The position numbers and the translations under genes are program-made. From Aegilops tauschii subsp. strangulata (taxonomy: Eukaryota; Streptophyta; Magnoliopsida; Poales; Poaceae): a stretch of 64,000 nucleotides of DNA. The stretch spans positions 157,605,148 to 157,669,147 of the forward strand of contig NC_053040.3 of assembly GCF_002575655.3 (NCBI RefSeq), written 5' to 3'. Shown here piece by piece: positions 1 through 12,359 of this stretch (position 1 is its first letter; the number at the start of each line of letters is the position of its first letter). Under the pieces are notes generated by a model that was given only the letters and a program-made list of their open reading frames with translations, made no database searches and was not told the origin of the DNA.

Positions 1-7
1 ATCTAGA

Positions 8-3000
8 TTACACAGTAATGATTCTAACACCCATGGAGTCTTGGTGCTGATCATGTTTTGCTCGTGGAAGAGGCTTAGTCAACGGGTCTGCAACATTCAG
101 ATCCGTATGTATTTTGCAAATCTCTATGTCTCCCACCTGGACTTGATCCTAGATGGAATTGAAGCATCTCTTGATGTGCTTGGTTCTCTTGTGAAATCTG
201 GATTCCTTTGCTAAAGCAATTTTACCAGTATTGTCAGTGACGATTTTCATTGGACCCGATGCACTAGGTATGACACCTAGATCGGATATGAACTCCTTCA
301 TCCAGACTCCTTCATTTGCTGCGTCCGAAGCAGCTATGTACTCCGCTTCACACGTAGATCCCGCCACTACGCTTTGTTTAGAACTGCACCAACTGACAGC
401 TCCACCGTTCAATGTAAACACGTATCCGGTTTGCAATTTAGAATCTTCCGGATCAGTGTCAAAGCTTGCATCGACGTAACCATTTACGACGAGCTCTTTG
501 TCACCTCCATAAACGATAAACATATCCTTAGTCCTTTTCATGTATTTCAGGATGTTCTTGACCGCTGTCCAGTGATCCATTCCTGGATTACTTTGGTACC
601 TCCCTGCTAAGCTAATAGCAAGGCACACATCAGGTCTGGTACACAGCATTGCATACACGATAGAGCCTATGGCTGAAGGATAGGGAACACTTTTCATTTT
701 CTCTCTATCTTCTGCAGTGGTCGGGCATTGAGTCTGACTCAACTTCACACCTTGTAACACAGGCAAGAACCCTTTCTTTGCTTGATCCATTTTGAACTTT
801 TTCAAAACTTTGTCAAGGTATGTGCTTTGTGAAAGTCCAATTAAGCGTCTTGATCTATCTCTATAGATCTTGATGCCCAATATGTAAGCAGCTTCACCGA
901 GGTCTTTCATTGAAAAACTCTTATTCAAGTATCCTTTTATGCTATCCAGAAATTCTATATCATTTCCAATTAGCAATATGTCATCCACATATAATATTAG
1001 AAATGCTACAGAGCTCCTACTCACTTTCTTGTAAATACAGGCTTCTCCAAAAGTCTGTATAAAACCATATGCTTTGATCACACTATCAAAACATTTATTC
1101 CAACTCCGAGAGGCTTGCACCAGTCCATAAATGGATCGCTGGAGCTTGCACACTTTGTTAGCTCCCTTTGGATCGACAAAACCTTCCGGTTGCATCATAT
1201 ACAACTCTTCTTCCAGAAATCCATTCAGGAATGCAGTTTTGACATCCATTTGCCAAATTTCATAATCATAAAATGCGGCAATTGCTAACATGATTCGGAC
1301 AAACTTAAGCATCGCTACGGGTGAGAAAGTCTCATCGTAGTCAACTCCTTGAACTTGTCGAAAACCTTTCGCAACAAGTCGAGCTTTGTAGATAGTAACA
1401 TTACCGTCAGCGTCAGTCTTCTTCTTGAAGATCCATTTATTCTCTATGGCTTGCCGATCATCGGGCAAGTCAACCAAAGTCCACACTTTGTTCTCATACA
1501 TGGATCCCATCTCAGATTTCATGGCCTCAAGCCATTTTGCGGAATCTGGGCTCACCATCGCTTCCTCATAGTTCGTAAGTTCGTCATGGTCTAGTAACAT
1601 GACCTCCAGAACAGGATTACCGTACCACTCTGGTGCAGATCTTACTCTGGTTGACCTACGAGGTTCAGTAGTAACTTGATCTGAAGTTACATGATCATCA
1701 TCATTAGCTTCCTCACTAATTGGTGTAGAAGTCACAGGAACCGGTTTCTGTGATGAACTACTTTCTAATAAGGGAGCAGGTACAATTACCTCATCAAGTT
1801 CTACTTTCCTCCCACTCACTTCTTTCGAGAGAAACTCCTTCTCTAGAAAGGATCCATTCTTAACAACAAATGTCTTGCCTTCAGATCTGTGATAGAAGGT
1901 GTACCCAACAGTTTCCTTTGGGTATCCTATGAAGACACATTTCTCCAATTTGGGTTCAAGCTTATCAGGTTGAAGCTTTTCACATAAGCATCGCAGCCCC
2001 AAACTTTAAGAAACGACAACTTTGGTTTCTTGCCAAACCACAGTTCATAAGGCGTCGTCTCAACGGATTTCGATGATGCCCTATTTAACGTGAATGTAGC
2101 CGTCTCTAAAGCATAACCCCAAAACGATAGCGGTAAATCAGTAAGAGACATCATAGATCGCACCATATCTAGTAAAGTACAATTACGACGTTCGGACACA
2201 CCATTTCACTGTGGTGTTCCGGGTGGCTTGAGTTGCGAAACTATTCCGCATTGTTTTAAATGTAGACCAAACTCGTAACTCAAATATTCTCCTCCACGAT
2301 CAGATCGTAGAAACTTTATTTTCTTGTTACGATGATTTTCCACTTCACTCTGAAATTCTTTGAACTTTTCAAATGTTTCAGACTTATGTTTCATTAAGTA
2401 GATATACCCATATCTGCTCAAATCATCTGTGAAGGTGAGAAAACAACGATACCCGCCGCGAACCTCAATATTCATTGGACCACATACATCAGTATGTATG
2501 ATCTCCAACAAATCTGTTGCTCGCTCCATTGTTCCGGAGAACGGCGTTTTAGTCATCTTGCCCATGAGGCATGGTTCGCAAGTACCAAGTGATCATAATC
2601 AAGTGATTCTAAAAGTCCATCAGAATGGAGTTTCTTCATGCGCTTTACACCAATTTGACCTAAACGGCAGTGCCACAAATAAGTTGCACTATCATTATCA
2701 ACTCTGCATCTTTTAGATTCAATATTATGAATATGTGTATCACTACTATGGAGATCATCAAAATTAGACCACTCTTCAAGGGTGCATGACCATAAAAGAT
2801 ATTACTCATATAAATAGAACAACAATTATTCTCAGATTTAAATGAATAACCGTCTCGCATCAAACAAGATCCAGATATAATGTTCATGCTCAACGCTGGC
2901 ACCAAATAACAATTATTCAGGTCTAAAACTAATCCCGAAGGTAGATGTAGAGGTAGCGTGCCGACCGCGATCACATCGACTTCGGAACCATTTCCCACGC

Positions 3001-3988
3001 GCATCGTCACCTCGTCCTTAGCCAATCTTCGCTTAATCCGTAGTCCCTGTTTCGAGTTGCAAATATTAGCAACAAAACCAGTATCAAATACCCAGGTGCT
3101 ACTGCGAGCATTAGTAAGGTACACATCAATAACATGTATATCACATATACCTTTGTTCACCTTGCCATCCTTCTTGTCCGCCAAATACTTGGGGCAGTTC
3201 CGCTTCTAGTGACCAGTCCCTTTGTAGTAGAAGCACTCAGTCTCAGGCTTAGGTCCAGACTTGGGCTTCTTCACTTGAGCAGCAACTTGCTTGCCGTTCT
3301 TCTTGAAGTTCCCCTTCTTCCCTTTACCCTTTTTCTAGAAACTGGTGGTCTTGTTGACCATCAACACTTGATGCTCCTTCTTGATTTCTACCTCTGCAGC
3401 CTTTAGCATTGCGAAGAGCTCGGGAATTGTCTTATCCATCCCTTGCATATTATAGTTCATCACGAAGCTCTTGTAGCTTGGTGGCAGTGATTGAAGAATT
3501 CTGTCAATGACACTATCATCCGGAAGATTAACTCCTAGTTGAATCAAGTGATTGTTATACCCAGACATTTTGAGTATATGCTCACCGACAGAACTATTCT
3601 CCTCCATCTTGCAGCTATAGAACTTATTGGAGACTTCATATCTCTCAATCCGGGCATTTGCTTGAAATATTAACTTCAACTCCTAGAACATCTCATATGC
3701 TCCATGACGTTCAAAATGTCGTTGAAGTCCCGGTTCTAAGCCGTAAAGCATGGCACACTGAACTATCGAGTAGTCATCAGCTTTTCTCTGCCAGACGTTC
3801 ATAACATCTGGCGTTGCTCCTGCAGCGGGCTTGGCACCAAGCGGTGCTTCCAGGACGTAATTCTTCTATGCAGCAATGAGGATAATCCTCAAGTTACGGA
3901 CCCAGTCCGTGTAATTGCTACCATCATCTTTCAACTTTGCTTTCTCAAGGAACGCATTAAAATTCAACGGAACAACAGCAAAGGCCAT
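8..3988 (-). pseudogene. Decayed Copia gag-pol of element A
   Basis: Read right to left, the order is Gag (ATG at 3986-3988), zinc knuckle near 3200, protease with DTG-like motif near 3080, integrase (about 2700-2000), reverse transcriptase with YVDDILLIGND near 1000-960, and RNase H, ending at TAA 8-10. This order (integrase before RT) defines Copia. It cannot make a polyprotein. Stops lie in gag at 3867-3869 and 3683-3685 (both CAG to TAG), at 3335-3337, in the zinc knuckle at 3206-3208 (Trp to stop), in integrase at 2206-2208, and near the RNase H end at 149-151. There are frame changes near 2770 and between 1927 and 2002. Most lesions are C-to-T or G-to-A, the pattern expected from deamination of methylated cytosine in silenced DNA. 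The domain calls rest on close similarity to the two related copies in this window. Confidence 0.92.
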
Positions 3989-5223
3989 CTATCTACAAAC
4001 AACATAGACATGCAAAATACTATCAGGTACTAAGTTCATGATAAATTAAAGTTCAATTAATCATATTACTTAAGAACTACCACTTAGATAGACATCCCTC
4101 GAGTCATCTAAATGATCACGTGATCCAAATCAACTAAACCATGTCCAATCATCACGTGAGATGGAGTAGTTTTCAATGGTGAACATCACTATGTTGATCA
4201 TATCTACTATATGATTCACGTTCGACCTTTCAGTCTCCAGTGTTCCGAGGCCATATCTGCATATGCTAGGCTCGTCAAGTTTAACCCGAGTATTCTGCGT
4301 GTGCAAAACTGGCTTACACCCGTTGTATTTGAACGTAGAGCTTATCACACCCGATCATCACGTGGTGTCTCGGCACGACGAACTTTTGCAACGGTGCATA
4401 CTCAGGGAGAACGCTTATACCTTGAAATTTAGTGAGAGATCATCTTATAATGCTACCGTCAATCAAAGCAGAATAAGATGCATAAAGGATAAACATCACA
4501 TGCAATCAATATAAGTGATATGATATGGTCATCATCATCTTGTGCCTTTGATCTCCATCTCCAAAGCACCGTCATGATCACCATCGTCACCGGCGCGACA
4601 CCTTGATCTCCATCGTAGCATCGTTGTCGTCTCGCCAACTATTGCTTCTACGACTATCGCTACCGCTTAGTGATAAAGTAAAGCAATTACAGGGCGATTG
4701 CATTGCATACAATAAAGCGACAACAATATGGCTCCTGCCAGTTGCCGATAACTCTGTTACAAAACATGATCATCTCATACAATAAAATATAGCATCATGT
4801 CTTGACCATATCACATCACAACATGCCCTGCAAAAACAAGTTAGACATCCTCTACTTTGTTGTTGCAAGTTTTACGTGGCTGCTACGGGCTGAGCAAGAA
4901 CCGTTCTTACCTACGCATCAAAACCACAACGATAGTTCGTCAAGTTAGTGTTGTTTTAACCTTCTCAAGGACCGGGCTTAGCCACACTCGATTCAACTAA
5001 AGCTGGAGAAACTGACACCCACCTGCCACCTGTGTGCAAAGCACGTCGGTAGAACCAGTCTCACGTAAGCGTACGCGTAATGTCGGTCCGGGCCGCTTCA
5101 TCCAACAATACCGCCGAACCAAAGTATGACATGCTGGTAAGCAGTATGACTTGTATCGCCCACAACTCATTTGTGTTCTACTCGTGCATATAACATCTAC
5201 GCATAAACTAGGCTCGGATGCCA
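3989..5223 (-). other. Copia A leader with primer-binding site
   Basis: Untranslated leader of about 1.2 kb between the 5' LTR and the gag start; no reading frame of interest. Directly next to the LTR, 5211-5223 read on the minus strand is TGGCATCCGAGCC. It differs at two positions from the TGGTATCAGAGCC site that pairs with initiator tRNA-Met in plant Copia elements. The Angela element has a matching leader at 52523-53793. Confidence 0.75.
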
Positions 5224-6969
5224 CGTTGGGGAACGTAGTAATTTCAAAAAAAAATCCTACGCACACGCAATATCATGGCGATGCATAGCAACGAGAGGGA
5301 AGATTGTCGTCCACGTACCCTCGTAGACCGTTAAGCGGAAGCGTTATGACAACGCGGTTGATGTAGTCATACGTCTTCATGATCGGCCGATCCTCAGTAC
5401 CGAACGTACGGCACCTCCGCGTTCAGCACACGTTCAACTCGGCGACGTCCCACGAACTCACGATCCAGTAGAGCTCGAGGGAGAGTTTTGTCAGCACGAT
5501 GGCGTGGTGACTATGTTGATGAAGCTACTGTCACAGGGCTTTGCCTAAGCACCGCTACGATATGACCGAGGTGGATTATGGTGGAGGGGGGCACCGCACA
5601 CGGCTGGGAGAGATCAATGATCAACTTGTGTGTTCTAGGGTGCCCTCCTTCCCCCGTATATAAAGGAGCAAGGGGGGAGGCCGGCCGGCCCCTGTAGGGC
5701 GCACCAGGAGGAGGAGTCCTCCTCCTAGTAGGAGTAGGACTCCCCTCTTTCCTACTCCTACTAGGAGGGGGAAAGGAAGGGGGAGAAGGAGAAGGAAAGG
5801 GGGGCGCCGCCCGCCCCCCTTCCTAGTCCAATTCGGACCAGAGGGGTAGGGGGCGCGCGGCCTGCCCTGGCCGGCCCCTCTCTCTCTCCACTAGGGCCCA
5901 ACTAGGCCCATTAACCCCCGGGGGATTCCGGTAACCCCTCTGGCACTCCGGTAAAATCCCGATTTCACCCGGAACTCTTCCGGCGTCCAAATATAAGCTT
6001 CCAATATATCAATCTTTATGTCTCGACCATTTCGAGACTCCTCGTCATGTCCGTGATCATATCTGGGACTCCAAACTATCCTCGGTACATCAAAACATAT
6101 AAACTCATAATACCGATCGTCATAGAACTTTAAGCGTGCGGACCCTATGGGTTCGAGAAATATGTAGACATGACCGAGACACGTATCCGATCAATAACCA
6201 ATAGTGGAACCTAGATGCTCATATTGGTTCCTACATATTCTACGAAGATCTTTATCGGTCAAACCGCATAACAACATACGTTGTTCCCTTTGTCATCGAT
6301 ATGTTACTTGCCCGAGATTCGATCGTCGGTATCTCAATACCTAGCTCAATCTCGTTACCGGCAAGTCTCTTTACTCGTTCCGTAATGCATGATCCCGCAA
6401 CTAGCTCATTAGTCACATTGCTTGCAAGGCTTATAGTGATGTGCATTACCGAGAGGGCCCAGAGATACCTCTCCGACAATCGGAGTGACAAATTCTAATC
6501 TCGATCTATGCCAACTCAACAAGTACCATCGGAGGCACCTGTAGAGCACCTTTATAATTACCCAGTTACGTTGTGATGTTTGGTAGCACACAAAGTGTTC
6601 CTCCGGTAATCGGGAGTTGCATAATCTCATAGTCATAGGAACATGTATAAGTCATGAAGAAAGCAATAGCAGTAAACTAAATGATCAAGTGCTAAGCTAA
6701 CGGAATGGGTTAAGTCAATCACATCATTCTCCTAATGATGTGATCCCGTTAATCAAATGACAACTCATGTCTATGGCTAGGAAACTTAACCATCTTTGAT
6801 TAACGAGCTAGTCAAGTAGAGGCATACTAGTGACACTATGTTTGTCTATGTATTCACACATGTATTATGTTTCCGGTTAATACAATTCTAGCATGAACAA
6901 TAAACATTTATCATGATATGAGGAAATAAATAGTAACTTTATTATTGCCTCTAGGGCATAATTCCTTGA
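5224..6969 (-). repeat. 5' LTR of Copia A
   Basis: About 1.75 kb. Its ends match the LTRs at 57832-59533 and 62698 onward (gttggggaacgtag at one end, cctctagggcat at the other). A TATA-like TTTATATAC stretch read on the minus strand at about 5656-5668 is the likely promoter. The GC-rich tract at 5690-5900 is part of the LTR and not a gene. Confidence 0.88.
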
Positions 6970-8054
6970 CTGGTGGGTTGTGCCCACCTCGGGTGCCCCC
7001 CGGACCGCCTCTTTGCTCTATAAATACCCCAAAAATCCACAAACCCTAGGGGAGTCGACGAAATATTCATCCAGCCGCCGCAGAGTCCAGAACCACCAGA
7101 TCCAATCTAGACACCATCACGGAGGGGTTCACCACTTCCATTGCTGCCTCTCCGATGATGCGTGAGTAGTTCTTTGTAGACCTTCGGGTCCGTAGTTAGT
7201 AGCTAGACGGCTTTCTCTCTCTCGCTGAATTCTCAATACAATGGTCTCTTGGAGATCCCTATGATGTAACTCTTTTTGCGGTGTGTTTGTTGGGATCTGA
7301 TGAACTTCGAGTTTATGATCAGTTATATCTTTTTATATCCATGAAAGTTATTTGAGTTTCTTTGATCTCTTATAGCCTCATATTTCTTCTCCGATATTGG
7401 GTTTTGTTTGGCCAACTTGATCTATTTATCTTGCAATGGGAAGAGGTGCCCGGTAGTGGGTTCGATCTTACGGTGCTTGATCCCAGTGACAGAAGGGGAA
7501 CCGACACGTATGTATCGTTGCTACAAAGGATAAAAAGATGGGATCTATATCTACCGCCATATAGATAAACGGATCTTGTCTACATCATGTCATCGTTCTT
7601 ATTGCATTACTCCGTTTTTCCATGAACTTAATACACTAGATGCATGCTGGATAGCGGTCGATGTGTGGAGTAATAGTAGTAGATGCAGGCAGGAGTCGGT
7701 ACTAATCTTGGACGTGATGCCTATGTAATGATCATTGCCTGGATATCGCCATGATTATTTGAAGTTCTATCAATTGCCCAACAGTAATTTGTTTACCCAC
7801 CGTTTGCTATTTTTCTCGAGAGAAGCCACTAGTGAAACCTACGGCCCCGGGTCTTATTTCTCATATATTTGCTTTACGATCTACTTTTCCTTTGCGTTTT
7901 TATTCAGATCTATTAAAACAAAAAATACAAAAATACCTTGCTGCACTTTTATTTATTTGCGATCTATTATTTCAATACAATACAATTTACCTCACGTCCT
8001 TTTGCCTATCTTGAGGCGCCGTACCCCGGAAGGGATTGACAACCCCTTTAACAC
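6970..8054 (+). repeat. 5' LTR of Athila-like element, left piece
   Basis: Matches 32657 onward in the 3' LTR nearly base for base, including TATA box ctataaata at 7018-7026 (32707-32715 in the other LTR). A short gatctcttatatgcat duplication present in the 3' LTR near 33059 is absent here. The piece ends with aacac at 8050-8054, the target-site duplication made by the nested element. Open frames in it (for example 7735-8256) are chance. Confidence 0.9.
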
Positions 8055-11000
8055 TGTAACGCCCACGATGCGGCTATATCTCCCACGTGTCGAGGCACGA
8101 CTTAGAGGCATAACCGCATTGTGGTTTTGTCGCAAGAAGGGTCATCTTCACACAATCCCATGTAATGAACAAGAATGGGATAAAGAGTTGGCTTACAATC
8201 GCCACTTCACACAATACATAAATATAATTCATGCATCATCCAAAATACACACATAGACCGACTACGGTCAAGATTCAAATGAAAATAAGATAACCCCAAA
8301 TGCTAGATCCCCGATCGTCCCAACTGGGCTCCACTACTGATCATCAGGAAAAGACACATAGTAACGACCACGTTCCTCATCGAACTCCCACTTAAGGTCG
8401 ATCCCATCATCTGCACTGGCATCGTCGGCACCTGCAACTGTTTTGGTAGAATCTGTGAGTCACGAGGACTCAGCAATCTCACACCCGTGAGATCAAGACT
8501 ATTTAAGCTTATAGGAAAGGATGGTGAAATGAGGTGGAGCTGCAGCAGGCACTAAGCACATATAGTGGCTAACATACGCAAAAGAGAGCGAGAAGAGAAG
8601 CAACGGAACGGTCGTCATCTAGTAATGACCAAGAAGTGATCCTGAACTCCTACTTACGTCATTCATAACTCAAACCGTGTTCACTTCCCGGACTCCGCCG
8701 AGAAGAGACCATCACGGCTACACACACGATTGATGTATTTTAATTGGGTCAAGTGACAAGTTTTCTACAACCGGGCATTAACAAATTCCCATCTGCATCA
8801 TAACCGCGGGCACGGCTTTCGAAAGATAATACCCTGCAGGGGTGTCCCAACTTAGCCCATCATAAGCTCTCACGGTCAACGAAGGATAAACCTTCTCCCG
8901 GAAAGACCCGATCAATCTCGGAATCCCGGTTTACAAGACATTTCGACAATGGTAAAACAAGACCAGCAAAGCCGCCCGATGTGCCGACAAATCCCGATAG
9001 GAGCTGCACATATCTCGTTCTCAGGGCAACACCGAATGAGACATCCTACGAGTAAAACCAGACCTCGAGTTTCCACGAGGGGGCCCCGCAGTCTACTCAG
9101 TTCGGACCAACACTCGAAGGAGCACTGGCCCGGGGGGGTTAAAATAAAGATGACCCTCGGGCTCGCGAAAACCCGGGGTAAAAGGCTTAGGTGGCAAATG
9201 GTAAAACCAAGGTTGGGCCTTGCTGGAGGAGTTTTATTCAAGGCGAACTGTCAAGGGGGTCCCATAAATCACCCAACCGCGTAAGGAACGCAAACTCAAG
9301 GAACATAATCCCAGTATGACGGAAACTAGGGCGGCAAGAGTGGAACAAAACACCAGGCATAAGGCCGAGCCTTCCACCCTTTACCAAAATATATAGATGT
9401 ATTAATATAATAAGAGATATTGTGATATCCCAAAATATCCATGTTCCAACATGGAACCAACTTCAACTTCACCTGCAACTAGCAACGCTATAAGAAGGGC
9501 TGATCAAAAGCGGTAGCTTAGCCAAACAACGGTTTGCTAGGAAAAGGATGGTTAGAGGCTGACATGGCAATATGGGAGGCATGATATAACAAGTGGTAGG
9601 TAGCGGAGCATGGCAATAGAACGAACAACTAGCAAAGCAAATATAGAAATGATTTCGAGGGGTGGTCATCTTGCCTGCAAGGTTCTCAAAGTTGTCGAAA
9701 GCTTGATCCTCGTAAGCGTACTCAACAGGTTCCTCGTTCACGAACTCATCTCCCGGATCTACCCAAGACAAGAACACAAACAACGGAACCACAATCAATC
9801 ACGGGAAATGCACAAGCAACATGATGCAATACATGAATGATATGCGAGATATGAAATGCGATGCATATGCGTGCTCCGGAAGGAAAAAGATGAACAAGGC
9901 AGTAACTTGGCAAACCAAGCATGCCACTGGAAAGATGAGATGATTTCAGTCGGAATCGATATAAAGATCACCGGAAACGGATGCACGGTTTGCAAATGGC
10001 AAGCAAAACAAGAATGACACGAATCTGCGATTAACAGCATGATAGCACTTAGAATGCAACAAGTAACAATGCTACAGCACTCCAACATAGCAACTAAGCT
10101 TATGGTAGTAATCTACAGGAGATGCTTGACAAAATATGAACACTGAGCTACGGCTAGTTCACAACATAACAGGCTCAAACAAGCATGGCAAAAGTGAAAA
10201 AGAAATCAGGTACAGACTTGGTGAAATTACTGGACATGCCTGAAACTGCATCAGGTAGCAATGTTCAGAGCATGAAATCAACATGCTACAGTAATTTAAC
10301 ATGGCAAAACAAGGCATGACATGAATATAATAAATGCATATGACAAAAGTCCCTTACTGACCATGAGCCAAAAAGGATCAGAAGATATGATGGCAACCAT
10401 GTAAACATAGCAAGTTTCGTTAACAGGTTTCAGACTTGGCAGAAAACAGAGCATGGCAGAAACAGACATTATGAGGGCATCTTGGTGAGCTTGATGCACT
10501 CACCACAAAGCAATGCATGACAAAACAAGCATACCTACAGCAAGATGGCATGTTTATGAATCTATACAACGCAAGATAAAATATATAGCATGGATGAAAC
10601 AACTACAACAAGCTTGGCAAAATTGAATATCATGTTAACAATCTGCCAGAAATATTTTATAGCAAAAGTAGAGCAAGATTGAGTCATGCTATGGCACTCC
10701 ATAATTGCAAACAAGGGCAGGAATGGATCAACTACAACAATATCTACAAAACATCCTTACTGAACATCTCCAAAATATGCATGCAACTCTCTGTAGCATC
10801 AAGTTTACATGGCAACAAAATAACAGCAGACAAAGACTTAGAGAAATCAGTAAGTCCCTGAAATCAGAAACATTACGGAGCCTAGTTTGCATGCTTGTGC
10901 TAGTCACCACAGAGATCACAAAAATACATGGAATACACCAATGGAAAGATGGCATGGCATACAACAAAACACATGTAGAGCTCATGCCCATAAGATGCAC

Positions 11001-12323
11001 AGATTAAATGCAACAAAAATAACAAATCTCCAAGTTCTGCTAAGTAATAGCAGATAACAGCAACTAGCACTCTTGCACCAGAGATTTGGGCATCAAGATG
11101 GACTCTAATGAACATGATGCAATTGAACAAAATGTAGAGCATCATGAGACAAACATTTCGATATATTACACGCACGAAACAGAGCTATATACAGAGAGTT
11201 AGGATGCGATGAACAGGTGCACTTATTGTAAAAACATCAAGACTTGGTGAAAAAACGGGGGAGGCAGAAAGTCAACCTGAGGGTTGACTGGATTGGGATC
11301 TCAGCTCGGGCTCGAGCTCGGGTCGCTGGAGGTTCGCCGGAGCAGTGGAGTTTGCCGGAGGAAGTGGAGACGGCGGCCGGCGCTTAGGGCGCGGGCGCGG
11401 TGGAGAGGAGAGGAGGAGGCGCCGGACGGCGGAGGGGCGCCAGCGACGGGGGCGGCGTCCGCGGCGGCGGCTGGGCGAGCTCGGGCCCGCGGCGGCGCTG
11501 GCCGGCGAGGCGCACGGTGGCGGCCGGCAGACGGGCCTCGGCGGCGCTGGGCGCGGGCCCGCACGGGTACTGGCGCGGAGGAGACGGGCTCGGGAGGGCC
11601 CGCGGCGGGCTCCGGCGGGCCGCGCGGGGAGGAGAGAGAGGGTGGCCGGCGGGGTGACTTGGCGCGCTCTGATTGGTCGGGCGCGGCGGCGGATTTTCGT
11701 CCGGCCGGACCGGACGTGTCCGGCGGCACGGGGTGGAAGAAGACTAGGGTTGCACCGCGAATGTATTTCGGGAGGGTTGCATATATATAGGTAGAGGGAG
11801 CTAGGAGAGTCCAAATGAGGTGCGGTTTTCGCCCACACGATCGTGATCGAACGACCTAGAGCATGGAAGAGAGTTTGGTGGGTTTTGGGCTGTTTAGAGA
11901 GGGGTTTTGCTGCAACACACAAACGGCATCTGCGGTTACCCGGTTAACCGTTGGAGTACCAAACGACCTCCAAATGGAACGAAACTTGACCGGTGGTCTC
12001 CCGGTGGTATACCAAGGCCACTTGACAAGCCTCGGTCCATTCCGAGAATGTTTAACACCCACTCACGAAAATAAACAAGGGGGGTGCACCGGAGGAGATG
12101 GGAGCGCCGGATTGCAAAACGGACAACGGGGAAAATGCTCGGATGCATGAGACGAACACGTATGCGAATGCAATGCACATGATGACATGATATGAAAAGC
12201 ATGACATGAACAAAATGCAAAACGAAAAACAACACCCGAACACGGAGGGAATATCATAGCACAAAGCCGAAAATGGCAAGAGTTGGAGTTACAAATATGG
12301 AAAGTTACATGCGGGGTGTTACA
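8055..12323 (-). repeat. 3' LTR of Tekay-like element
   Basis: 4269 bp, unusually long. The stretch 9440-11200 is AT-rich and full of degenerate catggcaa/gcatgaca words. 11284-11750 is very GC-rich. The polypurine tract GTAGTGGTGGAGTGT (minus strand) lies just inside the element at 12324-12338. Long GC-rich frames on both strands at 11284-11922 recur in the other LTR and are composition effects. Confidence 0.93.
11778..11790 (-). promoter_or_regulatory. TATA box in Tekay-like LTR
   Basis: Minus-strand CTATATATATG. It lies about 535 bases into the LTR from the 5' side of the element (12323), just upstream of the GC-rich tract, so about 3.7 kb of LTR would follow as R-U5 or leader. The other LTR has the same box near 28037-28049, which would be the active promoter copy. 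This is inferred from position only. Confidence 0.45.
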
Positions 12324-12359
12324 ACACTCCACCACTACAAGAGGATCTCGTCCCGGGAT

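Larger units (their letters stand above)
1..6969 (-). mobile_element. Copia LTR retrotransposon A (BARE/WIS/Angela superfamily), left end outside window
   Basis: Minus-strand element. Its 5' LTR (5224-6969) is on the right, then primer-binding site, leader, and decayed gag-pol down to the window edge. Base 1 lies only a few tens of bases inside the 3' LTR: the same sequence in Copia B starts about 30 bases after its LTR end. The right LTR end abuts the LTR of the Athila-like element at 6970, in the middle of that LTR (equivalent to 32657 in the intact copy). I therefore infer insertion into that LTR, with the second target-site copy (expected ctggt) outside the window. Both terminal dinucleotides have mutated (TG to TC and CA to CG on the minus strand), so the copy is not recent. 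Confidence 0.9.

Noticed and set aside
11272..11922. Overlapping long GC-rich frames on both strands, repeated at 27540-28180
   Set aside because: They are the same GC-rich block of the two Tekay-like LTRs, low in complexity (Ala, Arg, Gly, Pro) and open in several frames at once.
8055..12323. 4.3-kb near-identical repeat with 24316-28582 read as a segmental duplication
   Set aside because: It has LTR ends, a polypurine tract and primer site next to the inner edges, and one pair of target duplications outside, so it is an LTR pair.
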